Positions 10,401-22,436 of a DNA stretch of 64,000 nt are shown here, piece by piece. The notes beneath the pieces are model-generated. The model did not search any database and had not been told where the DNA came from. It was given only the letters and a program-made list of their open reading frames with translations. Position 1 is the stretch's first letter; each line of letters begins with the position of its first letter. The translations under genes and the position numbers were made by a program. The stretch lies in NCBI GenBank assembly GCA_037367355.1, contig CM074699.1, positions 2,542,001 to 2,606,000 on the forward strand. Reading direction: 5' to 3'. Source of the DNA: Neoscytalidium dimidiatum. Taxonomy: Eukaryota > Ascomycota > Dothideomycetes > Botryosphaeriales > Botryosphaeriaceae.

Positions 10401-13043
10401 ATGAGCTCCAAGGACTCGGACGTCCGCCGCCGCCGGAAGGATCGCGATTCCGAGCTCGACTCCCCTCGGTCCAGGGACAAAGACCGCAAGAAGACCTCGC
10501 ACAAGAAGAAGCCCCGTTCCAAAGAGCGCTTGCGCGACTCTGCAGACCGCGACCGCCCACAATCCTCTCGCTCGCACACCCACTCCAAGAAGATGTCGCT
10601 GGTTCCCGAGCTGGATCGTCGGCCCTCTACCACCTCGCCTGCCGCCACCCGCTCCTACCCCTCTTTCTCCAAGGCCCACAGTCGCGAGTCGCTGGAGCCG
10701 CGCGAAGATGATGCGAAGGCTGGCAAAGCTCCCTACACTCCAGACCCCACAGACCTGGGCGGTGGCCGCCTGTCGCCCAAACCTGCGAGCGCTGCTCGCA
10801 CTACTGCTGCTGCGCCTCCAAGCCCACCTTTGACTGCCGATGAGCCGGACCTGCGACGAAGAGAAAGTGGGAATAGCATGAGGAGGTCGGGAGGCAGTCA
10901 GCGGTCGGAGAAGGGTAGTAGGAAGAGAAGTGACAGCGGAAGGAGGAGCTCCAGTGGACGGCGGAGTGCAGGCGGAGATTCGCAGAAAGGCTCCGGCCCA
11001 AGGATGGCAACATCGAAATCTAGCCTACGCCAGAATATTCTTCCGGATGAAGACACGGAGGATTCTGACGCCTCGAAGCCCAGCACCGCACGCCGTCATG
11101 CCACACCTAGGAAGGTCTCATCCGAGAGCTCAGCCGTCAGGTCCCAGCGAACAGTCAGTGGCACCCATTCTACAACAGACTCGGACGCAACTTCAATTGC
11201 TCCCGATCAAGCTAGAGTCCGCAAGGATCCAATCCCAGATTCCTCACCATCTGTTAATGACTCGTCACCCCGCACCCCAACTTCCTCACATCCTCCTTTC
11301 CCAACCGCAGCTCCGGGGCAGAAGGGCACTCCTATGGTCCAAGTTTTCCAAACCGCAGACTCTCGTGCTCCCTCTACAGATCCTTGGGGTGCTGGACCGA
11401 ATATTGCCCCCCCACCCCCACCGCCACCTCCGCCACCCATGGTGGTACCTACCAATGTACCCCGAGTCGACTACTTACTACAGAACGGCGGCCTGCCTCA
11501 TACGATACCCAAAACCCTGGTAGCAGCCGTGGATCCGCCTATAAGCTCGTTCCGCCCCCAAGTTAGTTCACCCGGAATCCGGCCCCCGCAGACGGAATCA
11601 GTGCAACACATATTTGCTCCATTCCATAAATTGCTGGAGGACTACACTTCCGTCATGTCCAAGAACGGTTCAATTGCCGTCGCAACAGGCTATCGATCGG
11701 TAGCCCGGCGACTGCTGGACAGACTTGAAGCGGTCTTCGCTCGTGATATTTCTTCGGAAGTTTGCCGTTGTGCCTTGTGCCGACTGAAATCGGACGAAGT
11801 AGAGCCAACTGACGAAGAGACCGGCGTCAGCTGGGGAGAAATACTGGAGTATGTTTCTGGTCGTCGAGAACTGCCTCCGTGGCCTCCATTCTCCATTGAT
11901 GCAGATGCTGGTGGTCTTGGCATTTCCGGATTCAATCAGACAGCACCGATGCAAAAGCTGGACATCGATGTCCCAGAGGAGTATCGTGACCATTACATCA
12001 AGCAAAGCAAGAAGACTAAGCAAGCCGTTCAGAATTGGCTCGCCACTCAACCCGAAGTCCCGACCAGTCCGCCACAGGAAGTTGACGACGAGACTCTCAC
12101 CTTTGCCATACTGACACACCTGGAGCCGGAGAAACGCCCAGTCTTCACTGCCTTGCTGCGAGGCATGACGACGATCCCAGCCTCACGCACGCCAACTCCT
12201 CTGAACGTACCCAGGCCAGATTTGCTCATCAAGACTGCCATAGCTTTACAAAGGCTGTATCGTTTGAACAAGCCTCCCCGGGACCCTGAATGCGCAATTT
12301 TCCTTCTGAATCACCCCAGCCTTCACTCAGTCCTAGCCACTTTGGCTGCGGTCAGCAATGCAGAATGGGAAATCCTCATCTCAGGAAGGTTTGATGGGTT
12401 TTTGTGGAGCGGCGCAGAGGGACCGGTCCCACCCCCTAACTACGGGGCGTCGTCTGTCTCTCGAGGACCCAGCGCAACACCCTTGTCGCGAACGACAACA
12501 CCTTTCAGTGCTGCGGGAGGACCTTCACGTGGCCCAACGCCTTTCCAGAGTGGCACCCCAGGCTTTGCCAGGTCAGCCTCCGCTGCTCCGAGCTCCTTCG
12601 GCGCACCCGTCCAGATGGATGAAGAAATTGAGATTGCTACGCTGGCTGAGGTGGAGCGTGAGATTTTCCTGGGAATGGAAGCGCTGGAGGATGCTTTTGA
12701 AGCGCTTCACTGCAAGGCCGAAGCTGTACGCAGGGCGCTGCGTGAACGAAGCGCTGGTCTTGCGATGGCGGCGCAGGCACGACGGGGATCCATGGATGGT
12801 GGCGTCGAGGTCCGGCTTGGTACTCCAGCTTCAGGTGTTGGCGGCTGGAGCGCAGCTGGATGGGACACGGAAACGGACGATGGGCTTGATGAGAGATCGG
12901 AGCTGGCTCCCGACGACTCGGCAAGCAATATCAGCTACAACAGGCGACGCCGGCCGGAGAGGAGAAAGCAGAGGAACACGCCGGCGCCCGTCGAGGAGGA
13001 AGACGAAAGCGATGTGACGGAGGATGCGCAGCGGAGGAGGTGA
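10401..13043 (+). CDS. conserved fungal protein of unknown function (880 aa)
   Basis: A single exon starts at the ATG in CCACGACCATGAGC. Residues 1-70 are Lys/Arg/Asp/Ser-rich (many RD and KD pairs), followed by about 300 disordered residues with a poly-proline run just after residue 340. The folded part is residues about 400-680: KLLEDYTSVMSKNGSIAVAT, then SVARRLLDRLEAVFARDISS, a CxxC pair, SWGEILEYVSGRRELPPWPP, and a helical block ending EWEILISGRFDGFLWSGAE. A helical segment and a basic-acidic tail close the protein. From memory, relatives in Aspergillus carry the automatic name '5-methylcytosine G/T mismatch-specific DNA glycosylase'. I see no helix-hairpin-helix GPD motif or catalytic Asp context here, so I do not adopt that name. 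Nuclear location is an inference from the basic N-terminus. Confidence 0.85.
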   Translation: MSSKDSDVRRRRKDRDSELDSPRSRDKDRKKTSHKKKPRSKERLRDSADRDRPQSSRSHTHSKKMSLVPELDRRPSTTSPAATRSYPSFSKAHSRESLEPREDDAKAGKAPYTPDPTDLGGGRLSPKPASAARTTAAAPPSPPLTADEPDLRRRESGNSMRRSGGSQRSEKGSRKRSDSGRRSSSGRRSAGGDSQKGSGPRMATSKSSLRQNILPDEDTEDSDASKPSTARRHATPRKVSSESSAVRSQRTVSGTHSTTDSDATSIAPDQARVRKDPIPDSSPSVNDSSPRTPTSSHPPFPTAAPGQKGTPMVQVFQTADSRAPSTDPWGAGPNIAPPPPPPPPPPMVVPTNVPRVDYLLQNGGLPHTIPKTLVAAVDPPISSFRPQVSSPGIRPPQTESVQHIFAPFHKLLEDYTSVMSKNGSIAVATGYRSVARRLLDRLEAVFARDISSEVCRCALCRLKSDEVEPTDEETGVSWGEILEYVSGRRELPPWPPFSIDADAGGLGISGFNQTAPMQKLDIDVPEEYRDHYIKQSKKTKQAVQNWLATQPEVPTSPPQEVDDETLTFAILTHLEPEKRPVFTALLRGMTTIPASRTPTPLNVPRPDLLIKTAIALQRLYRLNKPPRDPECAIFLLNHPSLHSVLATLAAVSNAEWEILISGRFDGFLWSGAEGPVPPPNYGASSVSRGPSATPLSRTTTPFSAAGGPSRGPTPFQSGTPGFARSASAAPSSFGAPVQMDEEIEIATLAEVEREIFLGMEALEDAFEALHCKAEAVRRALRERSAGLAMAAQARRGSMDGGVEVRLGTPASGVGGWSAAGWDTETDDGLDERSELAPDDSASNISYNRRRRPERRKQRNTPAPVEEEDESDVTEDAQRRR

Positions 13044-14454
13044 TGGCGAGGTGTTGCGGTCTCTTGTTCTGCATATGGGAGGCGAATAACGACATTCTAT
13101 GACATATATTTGCCGAAGCGAGGAATCTCGCCGGGGAATTTGCAGCATTTTCGGCGGGGTTAGGTCTGTTCTTTTCCAAAGCAACAACGAGCGGTCTGAA
13201 TGGGATCATGGTTAGTGTTAGTACTATATCCAGCAGCTCCAATAGCATGGTGGGGCTGTATGCAACCGGCTTGTCGTTCAGCTGGAATTATGATCTCCTT
13301 CCCACCCCCACTGCATTGGATGAAGTCGCAGAACTGCGAGCCCAAGGCGCGCAGGCAGGGCGCATAGCTCGTTCGATTGGGCGCGCATGACGATAGCTGA
13401 GGAATGAATGCAGGGATGGAAGGGCGATACAGCAGACGGCGTAACGTGAAGACCCAAAGGGGTGTGCTAGCAGACGGAGGGTGCAGGACAAATCAAAAAG
13501 AGGCCATGCGCGCGTGTTGAAACACGTCCACTCTCCCGCCAGCCAGCAGCGCGTCCGCTGTGGCTTCATTTCTGGTGCGCGACGATGCGGAGCGGAGCAG
13601 GAATCGGCAGGTGCGAGGCGACGCTTGGAGCAGAGAGCACGAAGAGCGGGAGTGGCAGGCGCCAGGCGTTGAGTGCAAGCAGCTGACGGCTCGCAGTCGA
13701 CCAGACTTGGACCTCCGCCGGCAGAGGGAAGCTCTGTGTGCCTGCTGCTGGCCTGCCTACTGCCAACCGCTCGCTGGCAGCGCTCGGCAGGCAGCACACA
13801 GAAGCTCGCGCACGGCACACGGACTCTCGGGTCGTCTGTCGCGGTGGCCTGGGCGGCGGCCGCCAGCGCAACACATCGTCTGCCTACGCAGCCCGCGGGT
13901 GCGCTCTGTGGTCCGCCGAGCTCCAGCTTACCAGTGCGTCGACGTCAGCGGCCGCCGCACTGCTGCTCCACGCGCGCGCGATCGCGAGCCTGCGACGGCC
14001 AGACTGCTGCTGCGACCTCCTTATACCGCCGGCCAAGAGTCGTTGTCCACGGTTCCGCTTTGTTTGTTTACCGACATCATCATCCTCGTCTCAGCCAGAG
14101 CGCCGCGACCAGGGTGCGCCTCCCCACCTCTCGCCCGCGCTCTCCCCGCGCCCACCGCGTCCAATAGCGCCAGTGTTGCTCTGTGCAAGGGCTCAATTCG
14201 CCGCGACCTGACTCCTCCACCGGCTGGCTAACCCCGTCGGGCAGGAATATCAACATCCTGTACCGCTGCCCGCCCACCACCTTCTCTCCCAGCAACCAAC
14301 TCAGCACCTCCGCCCTCCCAGGAACCCGCTCCTTTGCCTTACCGCCGTCAGCCTGCCCTCCCTCCGCTAGCGTTTCGGATGCTCTTCGCGCGTCGCCTGC
14401 CTTCGCCCACCGAGCGCCGCGACACCACCTCCCGACTGCCTGCGCTCCGTCAGC
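13044..14454. other. intergenic region and leader of the kinase gene
   Basis: About 1.4 kb between two plus-strand genes. The last 500 bp are pyrimidine-rich (CCGC, CTCC tracts), as is usual for fungal 5' leaders. Overlapping open frames in all registers are low-complexity and unsupported. Confidence 0.5.
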
Positions 14455-16803
14455 ATGGCCGCCATGTACAGCACCAGCGGGAGCGTCGACCCGGAGACGC
14501 TGTACACCAAGCAGAACTGCATCGGCGGCGGCAGCTTCGGCAAGGTCTACAAAGGGTAAATCGCACAAGAATGCGCCCCGCTCCAGCCAGCTGCGTGACT
14601 GACATCCGCCTGCAGTGTTGATAAGCGCACCGGCCAGAGTGTGGCCATCAAGATCATAGACGTCGAAAATGCAGAGGACGAGGTCGACGACATTATTCAG
14701 GAGATCTCCATCCTGTCCGAATTGCACAGTCCCTACGTCACCAAGTACTACGGAAGCTACCTAAAAGGGTCGGATCTATGGATCATAATGGAGTTCTGCT
14801 CTGGCGGCAGCTGCGGCGATCTGATGAAGCCGGGCCTTATACCGGAGGAGTACATCACAATCATAATACGGGAGCTGCTTATGGGACTGGAATATTTGCA
14901 CGGCGACAACAAGCTGCATAGGGATATCAAGGGTGAGTGCAGCTTTGGGCGTGACTGCTGTTAGGCGCTAACTGTGACGATCACAGCCGCGAACATTCTA
15001 CTCAGCGCCAATGGCCAGGTGAAACTGGCTGATTTCGGTGTTTCTGGTCAGCTCTCAGCAACAATGACGAAGAAGAACACCTTTGTCGGGACTCCTTTCT
15101 GGATGGCACCTGAGGTCATCAAGCAGTCTGGATACGACCATAAGGCTGACATCTGGTCCCTTGGAATTACCGCTCTGGAGCTGGCCCACGGGGAACCTCC
15201 CTATGCCGACATCCACCCCATGAAAGTCCTGTTTCTGATCCCGAAAAATCCACCTCCCCAACTCGAAGGGAATTTCAGTAGGTCATTCAAAGATTTCGTG
15301 GAACTGTGTCTGAGAAAGGAACCACGGGAGAGGCCATCCGCCAAGGATCTTCTGAAGCATCCCTTTGTGCGAAAGGCGAAGAAGACAACGTATCTCACAG
15401 AGTTGATCGAGCGGCACGAACGGTGGGTCGCGAGACATGGAAAGGGCAATGAGAGCGAATCGGAGGACGAGGAAACGGAGGCAGAGCCTCGCCAGCCGGT
15501 GGATGAAGACCTTTGGGATTTCGGGACTATCAGGCCAGGCGGCAAGAACCAGGCATTGAAAGCCATGAATGACGCCGCAGCAAATGCAAGAAGCCGGGCA
15601 GATAGAACTGCTGATTCAAGAACAGGACCCCCGTCGCCTCGCAAGGCTGGCTTTGCGAGTACAGGCGAGGAGAATGCACCTGTATCAATCAGCAGTACTG
15701 TTAGGAGCACTAGTCCTATGCGGCCAGCACCTCAGCCACAGAGGGAGCCCTCTCCACCCAAGCGGGTTTCACAGGCACCCGTTCTCCCACTCTCACCCAC
15801 CAAAGTTCCATTACCGCCATCGCCGGTGAAGCCTCAAGGACCGCAAGGACCTCGCTCACCCTCGCGCGAGAAGCCAGCTTTATCCAAGCCTCTCCCGTCA
15901 CCGTCTCCACGGGTAAATAATCTGGAAATCGAGGACTACCTTGGAAGAGCGATTGTAGCCTCAGACCTTCCTTCTTCTAGCGTATCCGAGCACCATAGTT
16001 TACCGCAAACTCCATCTAGGCAGACCAGCCCGTCGAAACCCACACTGGACGTCCCACAATCACCCTACAATCTTCCTCCGATCCCGCCCTTCAACCCGGA
16101 CCGGTCACGACAATCTTCTCAGCAAAGTGTCGTTGGTCCTACCGGTAGCCCTCAACGCATGAGGCCGCAACAAGATCAAACACCCACCCAGCCTCAGAAT
16201 CAGCTACCTTCATTCCTAGCACCGGCGCCCATTCTATCGCCTGAGCGCAAACCAGCACCGGCCGTTCAGAAGCCCACGCCCCCCCTACCGACCTCGGCGA
16301 GTAACGCACCGCCGGCGCCCCCACCAGCGACACGAAAAGTCTCCGACGGCAGCCGGTCTCTTGGCCGCAGCTTCAAGAACCTCGGGAACAGCAACAACAG
16401 CAACGGTAACAACAACGCCTCCTCCGCGGCAGGCAGCAACGGCAACCCGCCGGAGATCACGGCTCTGAGCGGCGTCGTTTTGCCGGCGCTGGAAGCGGCG
16501 CTGCACCGGCGCTCGTACAACTACAACGCTCTGCAGAAACAACAGTCGTACACCAACCTCCGGGCGGCCGGATCCGGCGCCGTGGGGCTGGGCAGCTCGT
16601 CGGCGTCAGCGCAAGAGGAGACGGCGAAGCGGCGCGAGGCGCACGAGAACGTGAGGAAGCTGGTGCGCAAGGCGGCGGGGATTTTCGCGGAGATCGATCA
16701 ATGGGATAATCAAGCACCGGTTGGCATGGGGGAGGATGTGCAGGGGTTTTTAGAAGGCTTTCTGGAGGAGATTCTGGTGAGGGTGGAGGCGGAGGATGAG
16801 TGA
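14455..16803 (+). CDS. GCKIII (MST3/YSK1-type) Ste20-family Ser/Thr kinase
   Basis: Three exons, 14455-14555, 14616-14932 and 14987-16803, give 744 residues. The kinase domain spans about residues 17-270: Gly-rich loop IGGGSFGKV (23-31), ATP-binding Lys46 in VAIK, catalytic HRDIK (Asp137), DFG (155-157), activation segment [13 protein letters not shown] and the ADIWSLGIT helix. The GTPFWMAPE motif and [12 protein letters not shown] place it with germinal-centre kinases of subfamily III, which in fungi act in septation, polarity and STRIPAK-linked signalling (relatives include Neurospora MST-1 and Sordaria SmKIN3; the exact orthologue is not resolved). The remaining ~470 residues are Pro/Ser-rich with many SP and PxxP motifs, then an Asn/Gly patch and a conserved C-terminal helical block that is a likely scaffold-binding region. 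Both introns fall inside kinase motifs (after KVYKG and after HRDIK). Confidence 0.93.
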
Positions 16804-19800
16804 TTGGATGAGCGAGTGAGTGAATGAATGGGTGGGTGGGTAAGTGTGCGGGTGTTGACGGTGGGGATTTCTTGGAATTGGTTGGAAGAGGAAGGGGCTG
16901 GGTACACCGGTGATCTTCCTGGGTTTGACCGGGAGCTGGTGACAAGTGATCCGGGAGAAGAGCAGGCTCTCTGGTGGTTCAGTTGTACACTTGATGATGG
17001 TGGTTTGAGGAAGGAAAGTCTGTGTCTTTTTTTTTTTTCTCGCTTGATCGTACGGGCTCTATGAATGGGAATGGGCGGTGGAAATATTTTGGACTCGGCG
17101 CACCACGGATGATTACTGCACTGACGAATACGGTTTTTTCCTGCCTCTTTTCTATTTTATTTCTGGAGATACAAGGGTCGGGGCTTTTTTTTTTTGCATG
17201 GGGTTTAATTGGGGGATTCTGGTTGTTTCTTACTTTCCTTCTCTTGCTTTTTTGCTCTTTCCCTACACTTCTGTATGTGTGTCCTCTCCCTTTTCTTCAA
17301 GCATGCATGCGGTTGGCCTTCAACTGGCTACCCCTTGACAATTCGTCCTCCCTCCTGCCGTAGCGTTACGCTTGTAGAGATACTACCGAAAAAAATTTCT
17401 TTCTTGGTTCGAAACACTTTGACATGCGGCCGTATATCTATTAGCGTCCGATATTAGTGGGTTTTCTCCCGCTCGCGCTCTCTCTCTCTCTCTGTCTCTC
17501 ACACATTTTCCTCTTTTTCGCCGGAGCGTTAGCCGTTTCGTCGGATGATTTGCGTCCGTGGGTCTCGATGACGAGCGAAAAGGTAAAAAAGAGAGGTATA
17601 GCGGGTGGCTGGCGCAGCTAGTTTGAATTGGGTCCGGATGGGAAACCGAGGGCGAACGGCCGAGATCTTAGTGTACGATAGCGGGCAGGGCGCTTCTACT
17701 TTTCTTTCTTCCCCTTTGACAATGCCACGTGGGTAGCGTTGTGGTGCTCGTGCTGGCGCTGGCGCGCTGACGCTGCCGGCGGCCATGGCGTTTTTCTCCC
17801 CCTGTTGCGCCATCTCGATTCTAGTTCGTTACGGATTGAGTGCCCCTTGCTTCTGAGGTTTTAGGGGTGCTCCCAGTTCCTATTTTCTTTTTCTCCTACT
17901 GCCGTTGCTGCTCTAGGTCCGGATATATCCGGGTGTGGTGCCTGGTGCCAGATGTGGAGCCGCAGAGGCGACCGGAGCGGCTGGTGCGCATGACTAGCGG
18001 GGGTTGGATGTGATAATAAGCGTTGCAATATATAGAGGCTCGCGATGGAGAAGGCAAGTTGGAGCACCCGTCCGGATGCATGCGCGAGCGAGGTGCATCT
18101 CCGGATGAGAGGTTCATTCCAGCGCGCGGGTCCTTGGCGGCTTTGATTGATGTTGTCTAATGCTGTTAAGCGCACGAACCATGTATTACTTCGCATGGAT
18201 GATCGTGGACGGGATAGAGTGGCAAAGCATGTTCCTTCTGCATGTCTTCTGGGATCCTAGAAGAATTTGGACTGGCGTCTCCGCTCCCTCTTTGATAGAT
18301 CGACAAAAATGTCTGAGGGTCCGCTCGGGGGTCGGTTCGCGTGAACCTAGGTCACAGACGTGGAATGCATATTTGCAAAACCAATGCAAAGACGAGCAAG
18401 TAAATACGAGCGTACATCTTAGCATTGCATGGTATGCGATAGAGCGGGTTGTGTTAAGATGGCTGTCAGAAACGGCCTGGTCCACGGCCGCAGCAGAGGG
18501 CTATCATGGTCTTCACACGTGCTGCATCAGCACACCCTTCGCCCGAGTTTACGAAATGGTTAGATCTGTTTTATTAATTGCGACCTGCTTAGCCGGTCAT
18601 GCTAAGAGCGGTAAATCTCTGACCCAGTGAAAGCGGCGAAGTGGGAGGTGGTTGGGCCAGGAGTTTTTTCCGTGTTAGTCACAGTAGAGGGTGGCGGTGG
18701 TTAGGGTGATGGATTGTGGTGCGGCGGGTGTGCGCGCGGTCCGGGCGACGCGAGGCAATCAAGCGGGTTTTCCTGTCGGGGTAGGATGGCTGAGCAGAGT
18801 AATTGATCTTCGGGTATGCACTGTGATTGGACTGCGCCATTGGGGGCGGAAAGGAGGTGAGGGAGGGGGAAATCGTGATGTGACGATAGGAAGAGATGTG
18901 GGAGAGAGTCAGAGGCTTGTCAGCTGGGAGCGCTAGCTAGGGACTTATTGCTTGGCTGACATCTGAACGGTGGTCGGCGACTAGCTGTTGGTGGAGAGAG
19001 GTGGCTGGTGGGCTCCACCAACGCCTCCTTCAAGGAACGACCAACGACTTTCTCCAACCAGGCCCGCTCGGCGAAGGGCGGCACCTCCGTAACTCCGCTG
19101 CTACGAGATTGGCAAAGTGGCTCTGTTGCCTTGATTCCTGCGCGCAACGTTCGTATTTTCTTTTTTTTTTTTCTTACGCTGCGCGTGGCAACGAATCGGC
19201 GTGCTCCTCGTGAAGAATGACTGGGCAAGGCGGACTGGGGGGCATTGCATCACCGCATTCGGAGAGAGGTCAACGCGAGGAGCAGATGCACGGAAGCCGG
19301 GGCCGGAGGGTGTGGCGCTGTGCTCCAAGACTGCGTTTCTGCAATTCCTCGCGTTTCAAAAAGGTTGGAAGAAATCCGTCGACGAGCGCGGATCCTGTCG
19401 GAAACGCGTTTGAGAGGAAGTGCGTTCCTGCATTGTTATTGCCTCTTCGAGCCTTATGACGCTCTCTATACATGGGCCAGAACCACGAGGCCGCGCTCTG
19501 CCCGCCAAGGATTCCCCGATTGCGCCTCCGGTTGCCCATTCCTTTCCGCCCCGCCTGCTCCTGCCGGCTCGGTCTGCGGCCGAGAGGCAAAGACAACGTG
19601 CGCCACGACGACCCCGGTCCTGATCAACAGGCATGCCCGGAGATGGCTCGCTTGTTGACGACGAGAGCGGCAGGAGACGCGTCGCGCGCGCGTTTCGAGC
19701 GGCGACTACAAGCAAAGTGGAGTGACAGGCCATCAGACCACAAGGCTGGCGGGCTGGCGGGCTGCGGCAAAAACGGGGGAGAAAGGAGGACGGGATTTCT

Positions 19801-21123
19801 GAACGGAGCTCAGCGTGATGACGGCGGGCGGCGGCGGGCCAGCTCCCGAGCAGAGCGTGCCCATGACTTGCAGACGGCAGGGAAGGTGCTGATGATGGAG
19901 TGTTAGACCTGGGATCAAGGTACAGTCTACACGTCCGGCTGAGGGAATGGCTTCCCGCCGTTTAAAAAAAAGCGCTTGACCAGCGGTGCCTAGTCCAGCC
20001 GTCATTCAGGTACCAACTGTCCGCCCCGGTCCGCAGCTCGTCGTCTGAAGCGTGCCATGAGCCAGGCAAGGGGCGGGAGGCGGAGGGGCGGCAGAATCCA
20101 GCGCGGCGACTGTCGCAGCCAGAGCTGACTAGAGCTGTCAGGGAGACGCGGGTGCTCTATTTAGAGCGCTGGGCAGGCTTCCGCTTCACCACTCTCCACT
20201 CCGAGATGGACGTAGACGCCATCAGCAGTCCCGCGACCGCGTGAACAGCGACCAGGGTGCGAAGCCGGGCTCCTCGCCCTCCTCGTCCGGGCTGGCGCCG
20301 CCGACGCTGCTCTATCCTCGCCGCAGCCAGCCTCAGCTCAGACGGGGTGCGGAGCGGGCGGCGGGCGGCGGTCGGCGGTCGGACGCAGGGGGCGGTCAGC
20401 CTTGTGCCCGTGGCGGCCAACGAACGCAGCTGTGCACGAGGGAGAAGCAGAGGCGAAGAAAAAGAAGCAGTCAAGGTCGACGCCGACTACGGCGCGAACG
20501 GTGCGGACAGGACGGCGGACGTGTATCCGGGCCTCGTGGCTCTGGTCGCGCTAGGGAGGTAATGAGAAGAGGGATGAGCCACACTTGGCCTGAATTGTAT
20601 GCGGCTGACGACTGCGGCCAGGCCAGACGGCTGCGGCCAGGCCGGACGGGCACGCGGCAGCTGCACCCCAGCGCGCGCAACGAGGCAACGGGGACACGCG
20701 CGCGCAGAGCCGTGCTGCGTGCTGGTCTTCGGACGGTGCCTGTCGATCGGCGACGGAACGAGGGCCTGAGGCAAGCGGCGTCTGCGGAAATGCGACTGGG
20801 TGCAGTGTGTCAAGCCATCGTCCGTCCTGGTTTGGGAGCTGGGTGCTGGGAGCTGGGAGCGGCGATAGGGCGGGCGCGGCGATCGAGATGGACAGCATGT
20901 TTGGGGCGGCCATGACATCGGGGAGCGAGGTGCAAGGTGCTAGGCGGGCTAGCCTGCGGCCCTAGTGGTGGGCAGAGATGCACAGCCTCGCGCGCGTCAC
21001 TGTTTCGAACAGCAGGAAGCCACAGCTCGCATTATTGCAGCGCGCGCGCGCGGGTATTGATGAACAGCCTGCCCCTCGACCTCAGCGCCGCCTGCTGCCG
21101 CCCGCATCGTCATCAGCACTCTC

Positions 21124-21151
21124 ACCGTCACCGTCACCGTCACCGTCACCT
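21124..21151. repeat. CCGTCA hexamer repeat
   Basis: Four to five tandem CCGTCA units lie about 1.3 kb upstream of the C2H2 start codon, followed by a C11 run near 21171-21181. Confidence 0.85.
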
Positions 21152-21736
21152 TCAGCCAGCCAGCCCGGCCCCCCCCCCCCCGGACTTCGCCTCCAAGCCC
21201 GCCGCCGCCGCCCTGGCCCTCCGTGCCCTCCTCCTCTCCGCCGCGCATTACTCAGCGCCGCATCGCCTCAACTCGGATCAGCCCGCGCCGCTGCCACTGC
21301 CTCTGCTACTGCCTCTGCCACCGCTACCGCTCACCAGCGCGCACCAAGCTGTTGTCCACGCCACGCCCAGCGTCCGCCCACAGTCGACCGCGAGAGAGAG
21401 AGCGCGCTGCAGCAGGCGCGCCCCGATCCAAAGCACGGCTTGCCCGGCCAATCGGCCTCCGCATCTGCACGCCGCCCGAGCTTCTGACTACTCTAGGTAG
21501 GTTGGAACTCATCAGCCACCCTGCCTCACCACCACCACCGCCGCCGCCGCCTGCCCGCCTGCCCGCCTGCCCGCCCTGCGCTGTGCTGCCACTGCTCGCC
21601 AGACCCGCGCGCTGCTGGAGCAATCATCCCAGCCTTCTTTCCGCCCAACGACCCACACTGCCCACACACACACCAGGCCCGCGCGCGCTTGTCCCGTCCT
21701 GCCCTGTCTTGTCGTGTTGTGCCCGGTCCTGCTCTG

Positions 21737-21770
21737 CTCTGCCCTGCCCTGCCCTGCCCTGCCTGCCCTG
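21737..21770. repeat. CCTGC pentamer repeat
   Basis: Tandem CTGCC/CCTGC units in the presumed leader of the C2H2 gene, resembling the CTGTC tract at 2311-2339. Confidence 0.75.
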
Positions 21771-22436
21771 CCACGAAAGCCTTGCAGCCGCAGCAGCACC
21801 AGCAGCGCCAGCGCCAGGACCAGCAGCGCATGTCTCTGCAACCTCCGCCCGGCACCTCACAGCTGACCCTCTTCACCTCGCAGCGCAGCCTCCACGCCTG
21901 TTGCTGCCTCCTGCGGCGCGCGACTCGAGCGAGTCCCTAAACGCTGCTCGCCTGCGCCCGCCGCCTGCGCGCGAGCCACCAAGCGTTCAATTGCACCTCT
22001 GCGATCAGCGCCAGCAACCGAGTCGGCTGAGCCGCCTCAGCGTTGCAAGCACCGCGCCCGTCCCCATCCCGCATCGCCGTGCGCTTCCGATTTTGCGACT
22101 CCGTGGATGGATGCTGGCGTCGACATGCGCACCGCTTGACGGCCGCCCGGGGACTAGTTATTCGTTAGCAATTGCTCTGCGCAGCGTCGTCATCGCTCCG
22201 CTAGGACCCTTGCGCTCCGCCGCGAGACTCGGTACGTAACGCTGTTGCGCCCAGCTCACCCGCACCCGCTCCCGACCACCGCAAGGCCCTCTACACCACC
22301 CCAACTGTGCTCGAGCGCTCATTGCGCGACCGAGCTCCAACCGCTGCTAACCACCATGCCTGCATGCAGAGCCACCTTCGACGGGCGCCCCTGCGCTCTC
22401 TAACACGCACCCGCCCCGCCCCGTCACGCCTGTCCT

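Larger units (their letters stand above)
16804..22436. other. 5.6 kb gene-poor region and long leader of the C2H2 gene
   Basis: No open frame here resembles a protein family. From 16804 to about 18000 there are T-rich tracts and a (CT)n stretch near 17479-17500, compatible with a 3' UTR and terminator. From about 20000 to 22436 the sequence is extremely pyrimidine- and GC-rich with tandem repeats (CCGTCA, CCTGC, CGC), the pattern expected for the promoter and long 5' leader of a regulatory gene. Long overlapping frames on both strands are shadows of this composition. Confidence 0.5.
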
